A DNA stretch of 64,000 bases, taken from Eustoma russellianum. Lineage: Eukaryota > Streptophyta > Magnoliopsida > Gentianales > Gentianaceae. The stretch lies in the NCBI GenBank assembly GCA_036186865.1, contig AP025062.1:9050410-9114409 (forward strand), in the 5' to 3' direction. The position numbers and the translations under genes are program-made. Under the pieces are notes generated by a model. That model worked only from the letters and a program-made list of their open reading frames with translations. It was not told where the DNA came from and searched no databases. Each line of letters starts with the position of its first letter. Position 1 is the stretch's first letter. This document shows, one piece after another, positions 35,256-48,688 of this stretch.

Positions 35256-36816
35256 ACTAAAGTACTCCAATAGTCGAGGGGATGGCAGTGCATACTACTA
35301 AACTAGACTACACTTTAGCCTACATATTTCCAGGGTAACTACACTTATCCAATGTCTAGCAAGGGTGAAAGAGGTTTCTTTCTGTTATTTTTATCTCCAT
35401 CTAGCGTAGCATTACTTATTCAAAGTGGGAGGATTGAGCCTCAAAAAACACTGCAGATAAGATATTTTGCCTCTCTAATTCTCTATACGTTACAAACTTC
35501 AACACAGGTGACACGAACGTAAATGATACAAGTAAAACAGAGATGAAAGAGATCAAGCACTGCTACAAGAAGCAAAGTTGACGCATCTCATTAAGCGTGA
35601 AAAACCATTGGAAAACCCATTTTCTTTCTCCAAAGATTCCTCGTCCCGACATAGCATTTGGCACCCAGTAAGTGGGACATTTCCCATTTCTATAAAAACT
35701 TCTGTATATAAAAATAAATAGTGGTAAAAGAAAATTTGTGAAATAATCTTTTTCTTAAAACATATTTCTTTTCTCTCGAAAGAAATTGTACTTTGAATCC
35801 TCTTCAAACAGGCTTTCAACTCAATCGTGCCTGTAGATCTCCAATACCTGGGCAATTACCGAGTAGGAAACCTGCACATGTCCACCAACATTTTCCCTGT
35901 TATAGCTTGCTATGTATGTAATTTGACCAGGAGAATGCCCATTTAACTAGATCATTTCACGTTCTTCATTTTAGCCAAAATTAGTCTTACTTTCCAATAA
36001 AAAGAACGTTCTCGTTGTACTAGACTCCTACGCAAAGTTTGTGCAGGGTAGTCCTACTTTACACTCCAGCTCTTAAATCCTCCAGAAACAAATACAGCTG
36101 TGGCTAGTCAACTACAAACTCAACAATGACTGGAGTATTCTACACAAATGCTTACGTATCGTAGGACAATGCGTCTTCAAAAGGAAATTTAAACTGCTAC
36201 AGATCCATGCAACCTATGGAGCGAGAATCTTCAAGACAGAAGCACTTGGACCATGGCTTCGCAGCCTCTTCCAACTAGTACATATAATTTCCCTTGCATA
36301 TCAACAAAGAAAAAGAGTTGATTTCTGCTCGATATGAACAGAAGGGGCGGATAGAGAGAGGGAGGGGAGGTGGGGTTTGTAAAAGTCACTGGCTTTACAA
36401 AAATACCACAAACAGCAGAAATCACTAATTATTAAAATACGAATTCTATCATACTTATGTACCGACTGAAATTTTGTCAGATCAAAGGGGCACTGTTATA
36501 TAGGGAAGGCAAAGCCTGTTTCGCCAGCTAAATGACTAAAAATCATTACCAGCTAAAGCCTCAGCCAATTAAAGGAAGAAAAGACGCTCCAGGCAGACAA
36601 GGGGTGAAATTAAAGAACATCTATCCCTATTCTTATTTTTTACGAACCAGACAACACACGGAAGTCATTTAAAAACAATACTAAAATCAGCTTCTGTCAC
36701 AACATACACGGATGCTCCAGATGCTATACGAGCTGGAGAAAACTATATGGTGGCTGCTCGTAACTACAACAAACCGAGATGCTTCAGGCTTGAGATACTA
36801 CGCACCCGGGAGAAGA
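35256..36816. other. Intergenic and DCP5 3' untranslated region
   Basis: The part nearest 36816 should be the 3' untranslated region of the minus-strand DCP5 gene. The rest has no recognisable gene. Confidence 0.5.
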
Positions 36817-39800
36817 CTACAAAGGTCCATGCTGGTAACCACGACTTGGTCCACCTCGGCCACGGCCCCTACCAGCATAATGATAGCCATACCCCCTCCC
36901 ATAGGAAGGGCCACGACCCCTGCCACCATGATATGGGCCACGGCCTCCTCGTCCACCACGGTATCTTGGAAAATCTCCAAACGTCTGCAACCAGGAAAAG
37001 ATTAGTGTCTAGCAAATAGATAAGTACCTGGAAAGTAAGATATGCTTGTCGCAGTAGGTTATACCTCTGTGTCTAGCTTCATTTGCTCTGAAAACCTTGG
37101 TCTCCCATGATTGAGCTCATTATCAACCGTATTGACAGAGAGTGAATCGAAAAAGTCATCCTTGTTATAAACAGGCTGCCAAAACAAGTACATCAGTAAG
37201 TACCTTAGTTTCATTTTTCTTTGGTCGGAGCAGAGAGGAGGAGTGGGGGAGGGGGTTGGGGGCAAACCAAGAAAAGAGTTAAGGGAAGAACAACCGAAAA
37301 ACAACACAAAAGAAAAGAACAAAAAACAAAACAAAAAGGACAAACTCGTGGCATTATATAGAAAATATGCAGCCAAAAGACAATATCCAGTAAAGAATTA
37401 GCAGGCGATAGACAGTAGGCAAGCCAAAAGAAATCACCTTCACTTCAACCTTCGGCACCTCTGCAACATATTCATCTTGAGAATAATCATCATCAATTCC
37501 ATTTTCATTCCCTTCTTTCTCTTTCTTACTTTTCCCAAGGTGACCCCACACTTCATCCTTGTTGAACTTCTCATTCATGGCCTCGAAGTCAAAATCTTCA
37601 GCAAATCTCGTCACTGAACGAGCCATCTGTGACATGAGATAGTTAAGACCCATCTTTAAAACAAAAAAGAGTAGTACTTCCCAAGCACGTAAAGCAGTGG
37701 ATAGTGCCTAAAATGACAAGGATGTACAGAACATTAAGCAAAGGCTAATTTCACAAGTGACAGAGGCATACTGAATCACTCACTTGACTGCTCAATGATT
37801 GGAAGATTGACCAAGGCAATAAGTAAGAGAGAACAAAGACTGTAAGAGAGACACTGACATTGCAGAGTCCAATATTTTTGTATTTAACATAAACACACAT
37901 GTTCGTTGCTGAATTTAAAGGAGATGCTTACCCCATTTCCTCTTCCTCCACGGCCCCTATAATTGTGACGTGGCTGGAAAGGAGCTCCATTTGGCTATAA
38001 GTAGAACAGAAAACAGGAAAACACACTTTTCAGACTCTTTTTAGAAAATAATCATAGATTAATACAACAGGACCTCCAAGTCAACATAAAAGGTATTCCA
38101 GACAGATGTATCACTGTATGTTTACAGATCGATCACATTCCAAAATATTAAAAGTGGAAGAGGAAAAAAACAAGAAACAATCATGGTATACTGGCAGATC
38201 AATCATATCACATCCTACCAAAGCTGCCTAAAGGGATCCCCATTTGTTATAACCAAGGATGTATTTTCTCACTACTTTTCCCAACTTAATCTAAAAAAGA
38301 AAGGGGGGGGGGGGATGAAATCTCTGATCAATTTGACAGAAATCTTGCTAAATTAGTTCTCTTTCCAATGTATAAAGGTCTTGCCACATACAGAAAGGTG
38401 GTCTCATTGTAAAACTCATTTTGGCAACCAGTGTCTCCAAACTAGGACATCAATTTAACATGCAGATTAAAAAACCGCTCAAACAGATCTTTCTTCGTTA
38501 TAATCAAGGATCAGGGATGTATTTGCTTCAAAAATAAAAAGGAAGCAAATACATCCTCCCCCCCCCCCCAAAAAAAAAGAAAAAAAAAGGGTTCTATTCG
38601 CTTAGTTAGTTTTCCCAAATTAATCTAAAAAGGACAAAAAGAATCAAAAGAGATCTCTGAGCAATTTTGACAGAAATCTTGCCTAATGTAGTCTTTTTTT
38701 CCCCCTTGCCTAATGTAGTTGTCTTCCCAAAGATAAAAAGGTCTAGACACAGAGAAAGGTGGTTTCATTGTAAAACTCATTTTGGTCACCCCCAAAATTA
38801 GAAAAGCATCAGTTTAACATCTAGATACGAAACAGCTCACAGACTGTAAAACAGCATTATTCAGAGCATGTTTAACTCCAATAACTCAAGTATACCACAC
38901 AGACATTGACACAGTCACATAACTAGAAGACCATAAATACAGACGGGAAGAGAAATGCTCACCTTATGGGGACGGGCAGATGGTGGCAGAGGCAGAATAG
39001 GAGGCTGGGCATCTGCTGATAGTGAAGCAGGCGGCTCTGATGATGTTGTAGAAACTTTGACCACTTCAACATCTTTTTGAGCAGTTTGAGACGATTGATT
39101 TAAAGAGACTTTAGTTGGCCCAGATTGCAGCAGCTGCCCAGGAGTTACAAGAGGAGGATTAGGAGTATCTACAAAAGTTGCAGTTGTACCGGCAACTGAG
39201 GTCACAGATTGGCTCTTAATTTGTTGTGGCAAAACAGAACCAGGAACAGCATTAGATTTGCTGGGTAAAGATTGTACAAGAGGACTCAAATCTGCACAAG
39301 GAACAGGTGACAAAGGGGACAATGTTGGTAAGCTAGCAGTTGATATAGCAGGAGTACTGGAAACAGCGGCCTTATTCAACACCAAGTTGGATGTATCAGA
39401 AGGAAATGCAGCATGTTGCAGTGAAGAAACACTCAACGGAAAAGTTGAAGTAGGAAGTGTTGACGAGGTAGCAAGAGAACTACTAGTAATGGGAGCCAAA
39501 GGAGGAGGATATTCGGTCAAGTTAGAACCTTGCAAGGTTGGTGCTCCAGAAGCCATAGACGAACTAGAATAAGGAAATTGTTGCATTGAAGGAGGCATTG
39601 ATAACCCAGATGGTGGTCGAAGTAAGGATTGCTGATGTAATTGAGGTAACCCATTTGGCGTACCATAAAACCCTTGCCAATACATGGGCATTGCTAGACC
39701 ACTTCCATTTGCATTTGGTGGAAGCGAAGGCCCCCAGGAACTCAAATTACCTCCAGGTTGATACAATGGTAGACCACCTTGGAAATTCGAACCATGAAGT

Positions 39801-42800
39801 CCCAATTGAGCAGAATGTGAACCAAGCTCAGACAAAGACCCACTAACAGCTGAAGGTGCTGTTATTGAAGATGCAGGCGGACGAGAATAATGAGACTGCA
39901 CATATAATTAGATGGAGTTGCATGAATTGGAATCCTGCCACATGGAATAAGTCACAGTTATTATTTACTGACCTGAATGATCGCAGGGTCGTTATTTATA
40001 GCTGGGGCAGGTTGAGGAGTTTGAACAGGTGGAGAAGACTTGACTTGTAAATCCTGTAAAAGAAAGAAACACAGACACAAGGAATACATCCATAAAAATC
40101 ACAAAATAAGACCTTGGGATCAAATAAATCAATAACTACAACTATTCAACCAAAAAAACACTTCTAAAAATGCAGTAGCTTATTCAGACAGTTTTTGCAT
40201 GCAAAAACGTAGGCATAATACCGTTTCACATAAACTTATATAAAACAAAAGAACAAACAACTAAACTCCAAGCCCCTTCCTTAAATAGGGAATAAAGGTC
40301 AAAACTTTCAGCTAATCACTGAAAGAATGGTGCACCCTTATCCGCACATGGTATGGTAAGTCATTTCATATTTAGCCAGAGAACTGCACAGTAGAAAGTC
40401 TCCTATCTTTAAGAAAAATAAATCATGGACACAACTAAGATTGCCAGAGGCCTATATTCATTCCGGATCGCAACCAGTAAACACCAAACCACAATTCTAT
40501 ATGGAATCATAGGGTTCAAATGGGAGCAGTTGTTAATCGATATTCTGACCAATAGAAAGGGAAACAGTCAAAACAAAATACTCAAACATGTGTTAGATGA
40601 TTGCTCAACCCTCGACATGTACAAGTGTACAAAACATGAATGTCCATGTAGCACATTTAAGCAAACCACTAGAAACAACACATTATACATGTACGTGTGT
40701 GTGAGCTTGTGATTGTAAATGTACATGCACATGCACATGTCTACATATATATGTGTGTGCGTGTGTAAATATATACGTGCATGCATGTATGTGTAACACA
40801 CACACACACACTATACATGTGTGCATCTTTTTCTTGGGGGTTGATAAAAAGTTTAGGTTGAGGAGACGCTCTCCAGTCCAGGAACAAACATACCACCAGC
40901 CTCATCGAGGAACTTACAATGGAATTTACGAACTGCCCACTAAGAAGGACGGTGCCTACGTGATTCGAAGCTAGGGCCTTACAAATCAAAATGGATGAAC
41001 CTTTCCAGCTTAACCAATCCTCATGGGCACGTGTATTTGTGTGTATATATAAAAACACATACATACAACATATGCATGTATGTATTAGTGCACGTGTCTG
41101 CATTTATTTAAACATAGCTCTTTACATACATATGTGCACACATGTCTTGTATGTGTGCACACACAGACATACCAATTAGGGTGTGTGTGCGCACATACCT
41201 AAAAGAAAGCATGATATTCAACAAAAGTTCATGTCCTCATTTTAAGCCAAAGCAAAGTGCATATGATATATCTTGGTAAATGTGGAACTGCTGATGGCAT
41301 CACTATGGATGATTATCCCAGCAAAATGTCAAGACGCGGACTTAATAAAAACCTCATCCATAACAAAATTAAGCGCTAATATCCCACTGATTTCCACTTC
41401 GTTTCTACAATATTAAAAAAAATGAATTAAGTAAGCACAACCGGGACCAGAGGCCAAAAATTTCCCCTCATGGACAACAGAATAATAATAATTCCCCCAG
41501 CACAAAAAAGTAAAAAGTACAATACAACAACATGGATCAATTATTTCTCTTGCGTTTTATTTATTTATTTAATTTTCTTTGAGTCGTAGCCTAACTTCTT
41601 CCCTCATTTTGTGTCTCCTAGTACCTAATGCATAATATGCGCCTTTAGAATACGTCTTCTTCAAAAATATCATACCATCTCAACCGTGATTCCGGTCCAA
41701 CTAAAAAGTAAATAAAATAATATTAAACAAACTAAACAGATACAAGCAACCAGGAACAATTACCACTAAGAACACCACATGGATCTCTGAGCCAACATAT
41801 AATATTTATCCAAATAAACATGCTTTCAGTTTTCACAGAATATTATAGCATATACGAGTTGTTTTCTCAAGATATTAGGTGGACCATGAACAAAATAAAG
41901 ATAAATTACAATGTATTGAACTTATGAAACTCTCGTTCTATGATGTCCATGCAGAGAACTGACTGCACATTTTACATTTTATATCAAAAAACAAATCTTT
42001 TCAGGGAAACAAGTATCGAAAAACTAAAATAACATCGCCTACATTCTCTACATAATTCAAAGCACCAGTTAAAGATAAACACCACAACTTTTACATCTAA
42101 TATCATATAATCCAAAGGGCCTGTTTTTTTATTAATGCAATTCAATGATCTGCTCATACCCAAACATTAGTTAGACTATGGTAGGTTCCATGTACCTTCG
42201 AATTTGGCAAACCACCGGCAAGTGAAATGGGATGCCAAAAACAATCACATGACATATGCGTTTCTATGCTCTAAAAGATATCTGGGAGGAAAAATACATA
42301 ATATAATGAGGATGGCCAAACTCATGCCCTTACTTTTCTATACCTTAACATATTCGAAATTGATCACAGCATCAATATGATTGAAAGTCTCAGCCTCACA
42401 CTCAAACAAAAAAAGACGTCCATACACCAACTTCTAGCAGTTCACACTTCATAGATTACCAAATTAAGCATGAAAAATTAACGGTCTTCCACCTCATTTC
42501 TACAGTGAAGCAAGGCTACACTGAACAGAAAAAATTCAACAATAACGCGAAGAGTATTGAAATTCATCGTGAAATTATAGTGCGAAAGTGGTGATATGAA
42601 TGACATTGACCAATGAGTAAAGGAGAGAGAGTGTATTTTCACACCCTCTCTTTCATTTATTGGTCCAAATCATTCACGTTATCATTTTCACGCGACAATT
42701 TCACGACGAAAAACATTAACCTAAGAAATCCTGAAAGCAAAGTACTACAAGAGTAGCCTGAAAGAATTTGTTGTGATATTTCACAACTACCACCAGAGAT

Positions 42801-44195
42801 AGCAACATTTAAGCTGAATTTCAGACAGAAGTATAGAAAGAGACAAGTTGAATACCTTGATATCACTTCCTCGAAAAAGGATATACTCGTAAATTTTATC
42901 ACTAGGAGGGACTTGAGGCCCATCCTTTTTCCGTCCCTCAGTTCCAAATGATCTCACTGCCACAAGATAGGAAACAATACAAAATCAATTTACATATTTA
43001 GCATTTTCAAACTCAAAAAATATTCATCAAAATGGTAAACAAGACCAACAACAATCGTGTTCTCAAGCACGGAAGAGAGACCCGTGTATAACATACTTAT
43101 GGTCTTTTTTTTTTTTTTGAACGTATAACATACTTATGGTCATTTGACCCTCTTCCAACTGGAAGCATCAGAAAGTGATAAAATACAGCTGCTTGAAAGT
43201 TGTAAAACCCAATCACACAAATTCCTAAAGGCTCATTCCTAAATCAACTTGCTCTAATCTAGCATCAGCTTTCAACGAGGGAAAAGGAAATCACTAATGA
43301 AACATCTTATAGAAAAGCATGTACTATATCTCCTTTTCATCCTTTGATCATGCAGCCTTTTCAGTAACTCATTCTTCATATAAGGCTTGAAAAAGAGACT
43401 TTTTTTGTATTTTTTTTTGTAATTCTTGAAAATGAGACTTAACACAATTATCGGAATGTATGAGTTTAAAACATTTGCAAATTACCCCATTCCAAAGTCA
43501 TTAAAAAATACAATTCAGAAATAATTGAGTGAAAACTTCAACTAGAAGTGTGCATACATCAAGATAAAAATCATTCATTTTCAGCTAATGATAAAATTAT
43601 AACAGAAAACATAAAGGGGGAAGGGATCAGCAACACCAGTTTCAAAAGAAAAGCAATTGCCTTAGATAATTACTGTACAGCAAACAGTTCATCAGCACCT
43701 GAGCAAATCATGCCCCAACGAAAACATCTGAAAAGTTGCCAGACAAAAGCATACTCCAAAAGTTCGAAAATAACCTCTTTTCCTTGGGTGAAAGAAAGAA
43801 AGCAAAATAAATTTTACTAAATCATGAACGAGAGCAAAATTAAAATCATTTGAACGAATTAAACTCACAAAATCATTTAAAATTTAATCCTACAAACACC
43901 AAAATATCTCGGAACACATATAACGAATTGAACACAAAACAGAAAAGAAAAAAGCCTCTGCTGAAGATAAATACACATCAGAAAGGAGAAAACATAACCA
44001 GAAAAAAGAATAAAATAAACTGAAATTACCGTTGCGAAGGCCGATGCTAGACTCTTCAGTATTAATATTGTACAAAATGCCTTCATATCTGATCTCACTT
44101 TTCGATGTCAAGCTTATCAAGCTTCCGATATAAGAATCTGCCGTCGCGCCGCTACCAGATCTGCCGGCCGTCGCCGATGAACTTTCCGCCGCCAT
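36817..44195 (-). CDS. DCP5: DECAPPING 5 (LSM14/Scd6 family) mRNA decapping and translational repressor protein
   Basis: Eight coding exons (transcript order): 44030-44195, 42856-42956, 39973-40053, 38963-39895, 37932-37994, 37438-37626, 37065-37175, 36817-36984. All junctions are GT-AG and the summed length gives 603 codons plus stop, close to the family's usual length of about 600. Exons 1-2 make the Lsm14 domain (YIGSLISLTSKSEIRYEGIL, VRSFGTEGRKKDGPQVPP, YEYILFRGSDIK). The large fourth exon is a low-complexity Ser/Pro/Gln region. Exon 6 has the FDF box (FAEDFDFEAMNEKF), exon 7 the FFD box (YNKDDFFDSLS) and the start of the TFG box, and the C-terminus is RGG-rich (RYRGGRGGRGPYHGGRGRG). In plants this family acts in P-bodies with DCP1/DCP2. 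The 2.8-kb intron 40054-42855 holds (TG)n tracts. No lesion is seen. Confidence 0.95.
40735..41185. repeat. TG/CA-rich microsatellite tracts in a DCP5 intron
   Basis: Two blocks of alternating TG, CA and ATATAC dinucleotides (about 40735-40815 and 41035-41185) flank ordinary intron sequence. They explain the Tyr/His/Cys-rich short frames there. Confidence 0.8.
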
Positions 44196-44310
44196 GAGTA
44201 ATCGCCTTCAAGCGGAGTAAAAATAACCTCTAAATTCCAGAAATTCCAAGGAAAGCGAGATCTTTGTATATGGATACACAAATTTGTATGTACAGTTTTG
44301 GTTTTTCTCG

Positions 44311-44371
44311 GGCCTTTATAAGTGGGAGTCTCTGTTGACTCCCTTTCAGAAAGATGTATGAGATAGGGTTT
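44311..44371 (-). promoter_or_regulatory. DCP5 promoter elements: TATA-like box and telo-box
   Basis: On the gene strand TATAAAGGCC lies at 44311-44320, about 115 bp upstream of the ATG, and AAACCCTA (plant telo-box) lies at 44364-44371. Telo-boxes are common upstream of plant genes for translation and RNA functions. Their use here is inferred from sequence and position. Confidence 0.5.
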
Positions 44372-44554
44372 CAGTTTTGGATGCACCTCATGTAATCCGG
44401 AGCGTCTTCTTTTTCTTCTTTTCCTTCGTTTCTTTTTTTCTTTTCTTTTTAAGTATTTAGGTTTAGCTATGTCTGTATATATGTATAGGTATTTTTGTTG
44501 TTGGAGTACATCGAGTATGATTGTTGTTGTTGTATTATATACATAGATATATAT

Positions 44555-45240
44555 ATAGAAAATTTTGAAAAAATATTTTGGTCTTAATTAAAAAAACACA
44601 AACGTAGTATGAATTGAAAAATCTTCCAAACACGGCTAAGAGCATCTAATTATTTTTGAATAACACTTTATGTTTGTTTCTAATAAGTCATTCTGACTGT
44701 CATCCTGATTGTTCAAGAAATTTTCTAAATTATATTACATTTGTGGTTTTTTATTAAAACTACAATAGTTTTTGAAGTTTCTCGATATATGTATGTGTAT
44801 ATGTGTATATGTTTATGTAATGCACAGTAAATATGCACATATGTGCTATGCCTCCATAAATTATAAATACATTATGTATACACGCATAATATATATATGT
44901 ATAGAAAATTTTGAAAAAATATTTTAGTTTTAATAAAAAACATAAATGTAGTATGAATTGAAAAATCTCCCAAACACGCCTACGAGCATCTAACCATGTT
45001 GGATATCGCTTTATGTGTGTTTCTAATGCGTCATTCTGACTGACGTCTTAATTGTTCGAGAAATTTTCTAATTTATATCATATTTGTGATTTTTTTATTA
45101 AAACTACAATAGGTTTTGAAATTTCTCGATATATGTATATATATATATATATGTACATATGTATACGTTATGCACAGTAAATATGTACATACGTGATATG
45201 CCTCCATAAATTCATATTATACATTGTATATAGACTTGAT
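44555..45240. repeat. Tandem duplication of about 345 bp
   Basis: Two diverged copies (about 44555-44885 and 44900-45240). Each runs from ATAGAAAATTTTGAAAAAAT through GTAGTATGAATTGAAAAATC to GCACAGTAAATATG and CCTCCATAAATT, differing at scattered sites and in the AT microsatellite length. Confidence 0.85.
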
Positions 45241-45640
45241 CGTTATATGCTTTTAAATTATGTCATACTTAGTAAAAACATAGTCGTTAGGCACTATTTA
45301 AAATTAGATTGTCAAAATACTTTACACACTCTTTATTAAAATTTGATTCTAAATCTTAAAAATTTTGGCTATATGCTAGATATTTTGAAATTTTAGTGTT
45401 AATTTTTTGTGTGAAAGTAATTTGGTTTGAGTTTTAGTTTCGAGCTCAAATATGTTAAAAGACAACGATGAAATTTTGAGTTTGAAGATAAACATCTGGT
45501 TAGCTTCATTGTTGGGCATTCCATTCTTGTATTTTCCTTTTCCCTTTTTATTTGAGGTATTTTATTTAAAAGGCAAACTATTTTTTTTCTCTTTCCTCCT
45601 ATTTTTTCTTTCAGTTAAAATTTGGTTCTTGAACAGAACC

Positions 45641-46630
45641 TGTTGTTGTTGAAGAAAGAGGCTGTAGAAATAAACACAGTGACCAGCGAGCTGAGGTGCC
45701 TAGCTGAAGTGAACAGAAACAAGTAACTAGCCGAGTTGAGGTGCCTAGCTGAGCTAAAGGAAGAAGTAAAAGAGTACCGATCCGATGTGACATACCGAGG
45801 TGAGGATCAAAGATGAACAGGGAAAGATAACATGAGTGTCGAGCTGAGGTGATAAGCTGAAGTGAGGCAGAATGAAGTACCTAACTGAGGTGCCTAGCTG
45901 AGGTGAGGTTAGAAGAAATAATCAAGCTGAGATAAAGTGCTGAGCTAAAACATGCAGTGCCGAAATAAAACGATGCAATGCTGATGTGATGAGATAAAGT
46001 GTCGAGGTAGGCTAAAATGAGAAAAGGCCGAGGTAATGAAGTAATTGAGCTAAAGGAAAGAATGTCTAAGCCGAGGTGACGAAGTAAAGGCACTAAAGGA
46101 AAACAGCAATGATGGATGCCAAGCTGAGGAGACGAGATGAAGGCATAAACAAATGGACCAAGTTTTATTGAGCAAAACATAGACAGCACTGCCGAGCTGA
46201 AATACTTAGACAAATAAGAAACTTCAGAGGCAGCACTGAAGAGATAAACTGAGGAACTCGGAGGCAGCACTAAAGAGATAAACAAAGGAACAGTGCAACA
46301 AAAGTATTTATACGAATATATTGTACATACATTCACTAACTCAGTGGATCAATAAACAATTGCAAATAAGAATACAGTCGTTGGTGGCTTGAGGTGTCTT
46401 GCCTCTTCCAAGCCTTATAAAAAGGCAAACTCTTGTACATTCATAGTGAGAAGTTCTACGATTGAAGAACTCAAAATCTGAATAAAATTTTAACTATTCA
46501 TCCTCCAATTCTACTCTTCTATTTACAATTTATTCTTCCAAATTCCATAACGTCCGCTACTCAAATGATCTTCAAAATGCTTTAAACATGCTTTCGTATC
46601 TTCATCCTCTGCAACTCTGAAATTCCAACA
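45641..46630 (+). repeat. LTR of an otherwise missing retrotransposon (probably copia type)
   Basis: The right boundary is firm: it ends CCAACA, immediately followed by a perfect primer site. The left boundary is inferred from TGTTG at 45641, matching the CAACA end. A TATA box (TATAAAA, about 46420) lies about 200 bp before the end. The first half is made of degenerate AGCTGAGGTG-type units. The element's interior is not seen because gypsy-3 starts 31 bp after the LTR. Confidence 0.6.
45680..46130. repeat. Degenerate AGCTGAGGTG repeats
   Basis: Many irregularly spaced copies of (C/G)(A/C)GAGCTGAGGTG and GCCTAGCTGA(A/G)GTGA within the putative LTR; no fixed unit length. Confidence 0.7.
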
Positions 46631-46643
46631 TGGTATCAGAGCC
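46631..46643 (+). other. Primer-binding site (tRNA-iMet) of the 45641 LTR element
   Basis: TGGTATCAGAGCC directly adjoins the LTR end. Confidence 0.85.
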
Positions 46644-47521
46644 ACGAGTGCAGAAGAAAAATGTTATGTCCCGCGCCCTCCGAAGAATAATTAAAGGGTA
46701 AAAGGAAATTAAATGGGATTAATGACAATTAATTGTAATGAATTAAAAATTAAATATTGGATTAAGTGGTATTTATTGAGGGATTAAATATTGGAATTAA
46801 TTAGTATTTAATTTAGAATTAAATATTAGAATTTAAACATTTAAGATAAATGGGATAATAGGATATAATTTAGAAACTACAATTTCATCCCTACCCTTAT
46901 CAAAACTGACAGAACGTCAGTTTCTCCCATTCTCAGAAAAGAATCGACTTCCCCTTCTCCTCTCCATTCAGTCGACAGTTAAAAGCCCTAGGTGAGGGAG
47001 ACTGCCTTCAGGAATCAATCCAAGTCCTTTCTGTTGTTCATTTCGATTATCACTAATCAAAGGCAAGTAATCTACTTATGAGTTCCTATGATTTGCGAAA
47101 GAAAAAGGCCTATTTTTGATATCAAAATGGATCACCATGTAGTAGTTTCTTTCCGTGAATCTACATGTGATTTATGTGTTTTGGTTTTGAGATTTGGCCA
47201 CTGTATTTTGAAAATCGTTTGTTGTGGTTGTTGATTTGGTGAAATCTTGCAAATCCCAATCCCTTGAACCCTACTTTGTTGCTATTTGCGGTTGAAGGGA
47301 AGGGAGAATGAAAAGATGAGATTTTTGGGTTTGTTTTGATGGATACTTTGAGTTTTAGGCTTGAATCCTTGATTTGTATATGAAAGATTTTGTTTTGGTG
47401 AATTAAGTGTGGATTGATAGTGTGGATTAGGCTTGGAATGGTTGGAAGGAAGTTGGAAAACGATTGGGGTTCAGATCTGCAGTTTCTGCAGAAATCGCAG
47501 AATAAAAATTCTGGAAAACGA

Positions 47522-47760
47522 TGACATCGATCGATGTCAGAGACTGACGTACATCGATCGATCGATGTATAGATGAGGAAGAGGCTGATGTGCTTCAGAT
47601 GTACGTGGATCGATCGATGTATAGTGAGGGAGAAATCGATGTGTCCTGATGGACATCGATCGATCGATGTGAAGGAACAACGTCACTTCGATCAATCGAT
47701 GTAGGCTGAGTGAGAGATCGAAGTGCTCTGATGGACATGGATCGATCGACATCAGGGGCT
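47522..47760. repeat. CATCGATCGATCGATG array in gypsy-3 LTR
   Basis: Six or so copies, several with substitutions (GTGGATCGATCGATGT, CTTCGATCAATCGATG). This is the same array as in gypsy-1 but more diverged. Confidence 0.85.
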
Positions 47761-48139
47761 GACGTCCATCAACTTTGTGGGAAAGCAGGGGAAGAAAGAG
47801 GGAAGCTAGGGGATCCTTTGGGTGACCTTAGAGACTTCTTAGGACCTGATTGAGGTTAGTATAAGTCTTGAGAATACGACCTAGGATGATGAACCAACGG
47901 TGAGGACTTCGTAGGGTATTTGAATCGGACTTCACCGTGAATGATCTAAGGGGTCTACTTCATTCCTCGTATCTTTAGTATGAACGTTTATGTGAGGTAG
48001 GCCTGAGCATGTGATGATACATTTGAAAGTGAGAATGTGATTGAAGCTTGTGATTGAAGAATGTGATTGAATGATGAGAAGTTGTGCATTTTTGCATCAT
48101 GGCACTTGCATTTGCATTATGATTTGATAAGAACTGTGC

Positions 48140-48320
48140 CTCGGCACAGGGTATAAAGTTTGCGAAATGAGCTGTGATGCGTTACAGGGTATAAAGACAA
48201 GTTGTAACCGTAATGTGACACAGGGTATAAAGACAAGTTGTGGCACATTACAGGGTATAAAGTTAAGTTATGGTGCGTCACAGGGTATAAAGACAAGCTG
48301 TGGCTCATCACAGGATATAA
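48140..48320 (+). repeat. CAGGGTATAAAG array in gypsy-3 LTR
   Basis: Six copies of CAGGGTATAAAG (the last GGATATAAAG) spaced 30-40 bp, separated by variable spacers such as ACAAGTTGTGGC(A/G)CATTA. Confidence 0.85.
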
Positions 48321-48688
48321 AGTTATATGACCGGACATTATGACATGCATTGCACTATTTTGAAAACTGAAGCATACTCATTTGGGTTTGTGTAGTGTAG
48401 TGCATATTTTGAATGGTCATGCATCACGTGAGTTGTTTTGGTATGATTGACTTGTAAGTGTTTTGTTACTGAACTGTTTATTACTTATTCGTTGTTGTTC
48501 TTTGTTTCTGTTGTGTTGGTAACTTATGATCTTTAAAATATACAAGACATGTGTCCCATTATCCCTTGAGGTAGATATTACTCATGTCTTGCCATGTGTT
48601 GATCCCATATGTCTTATGAGCGGGTTACTTGCTAGCGTTTTTCGCTAAGAGTTCTACGCGTTGTCTTGTAGATAAGGCTGGGTATGAC

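Noticed and set aside
39258..39572. Plus-strand frames opposite the large DCP5 exon
   Set aside because: Antisense shadows of a low-complexity Ser/Pro/Gln coding exon.
40425..41179. His/Cys/Tyr/Val-rich frames on both strands
   Set aside because: Caused by TG/CA microsatellites within a DCP5 intron.
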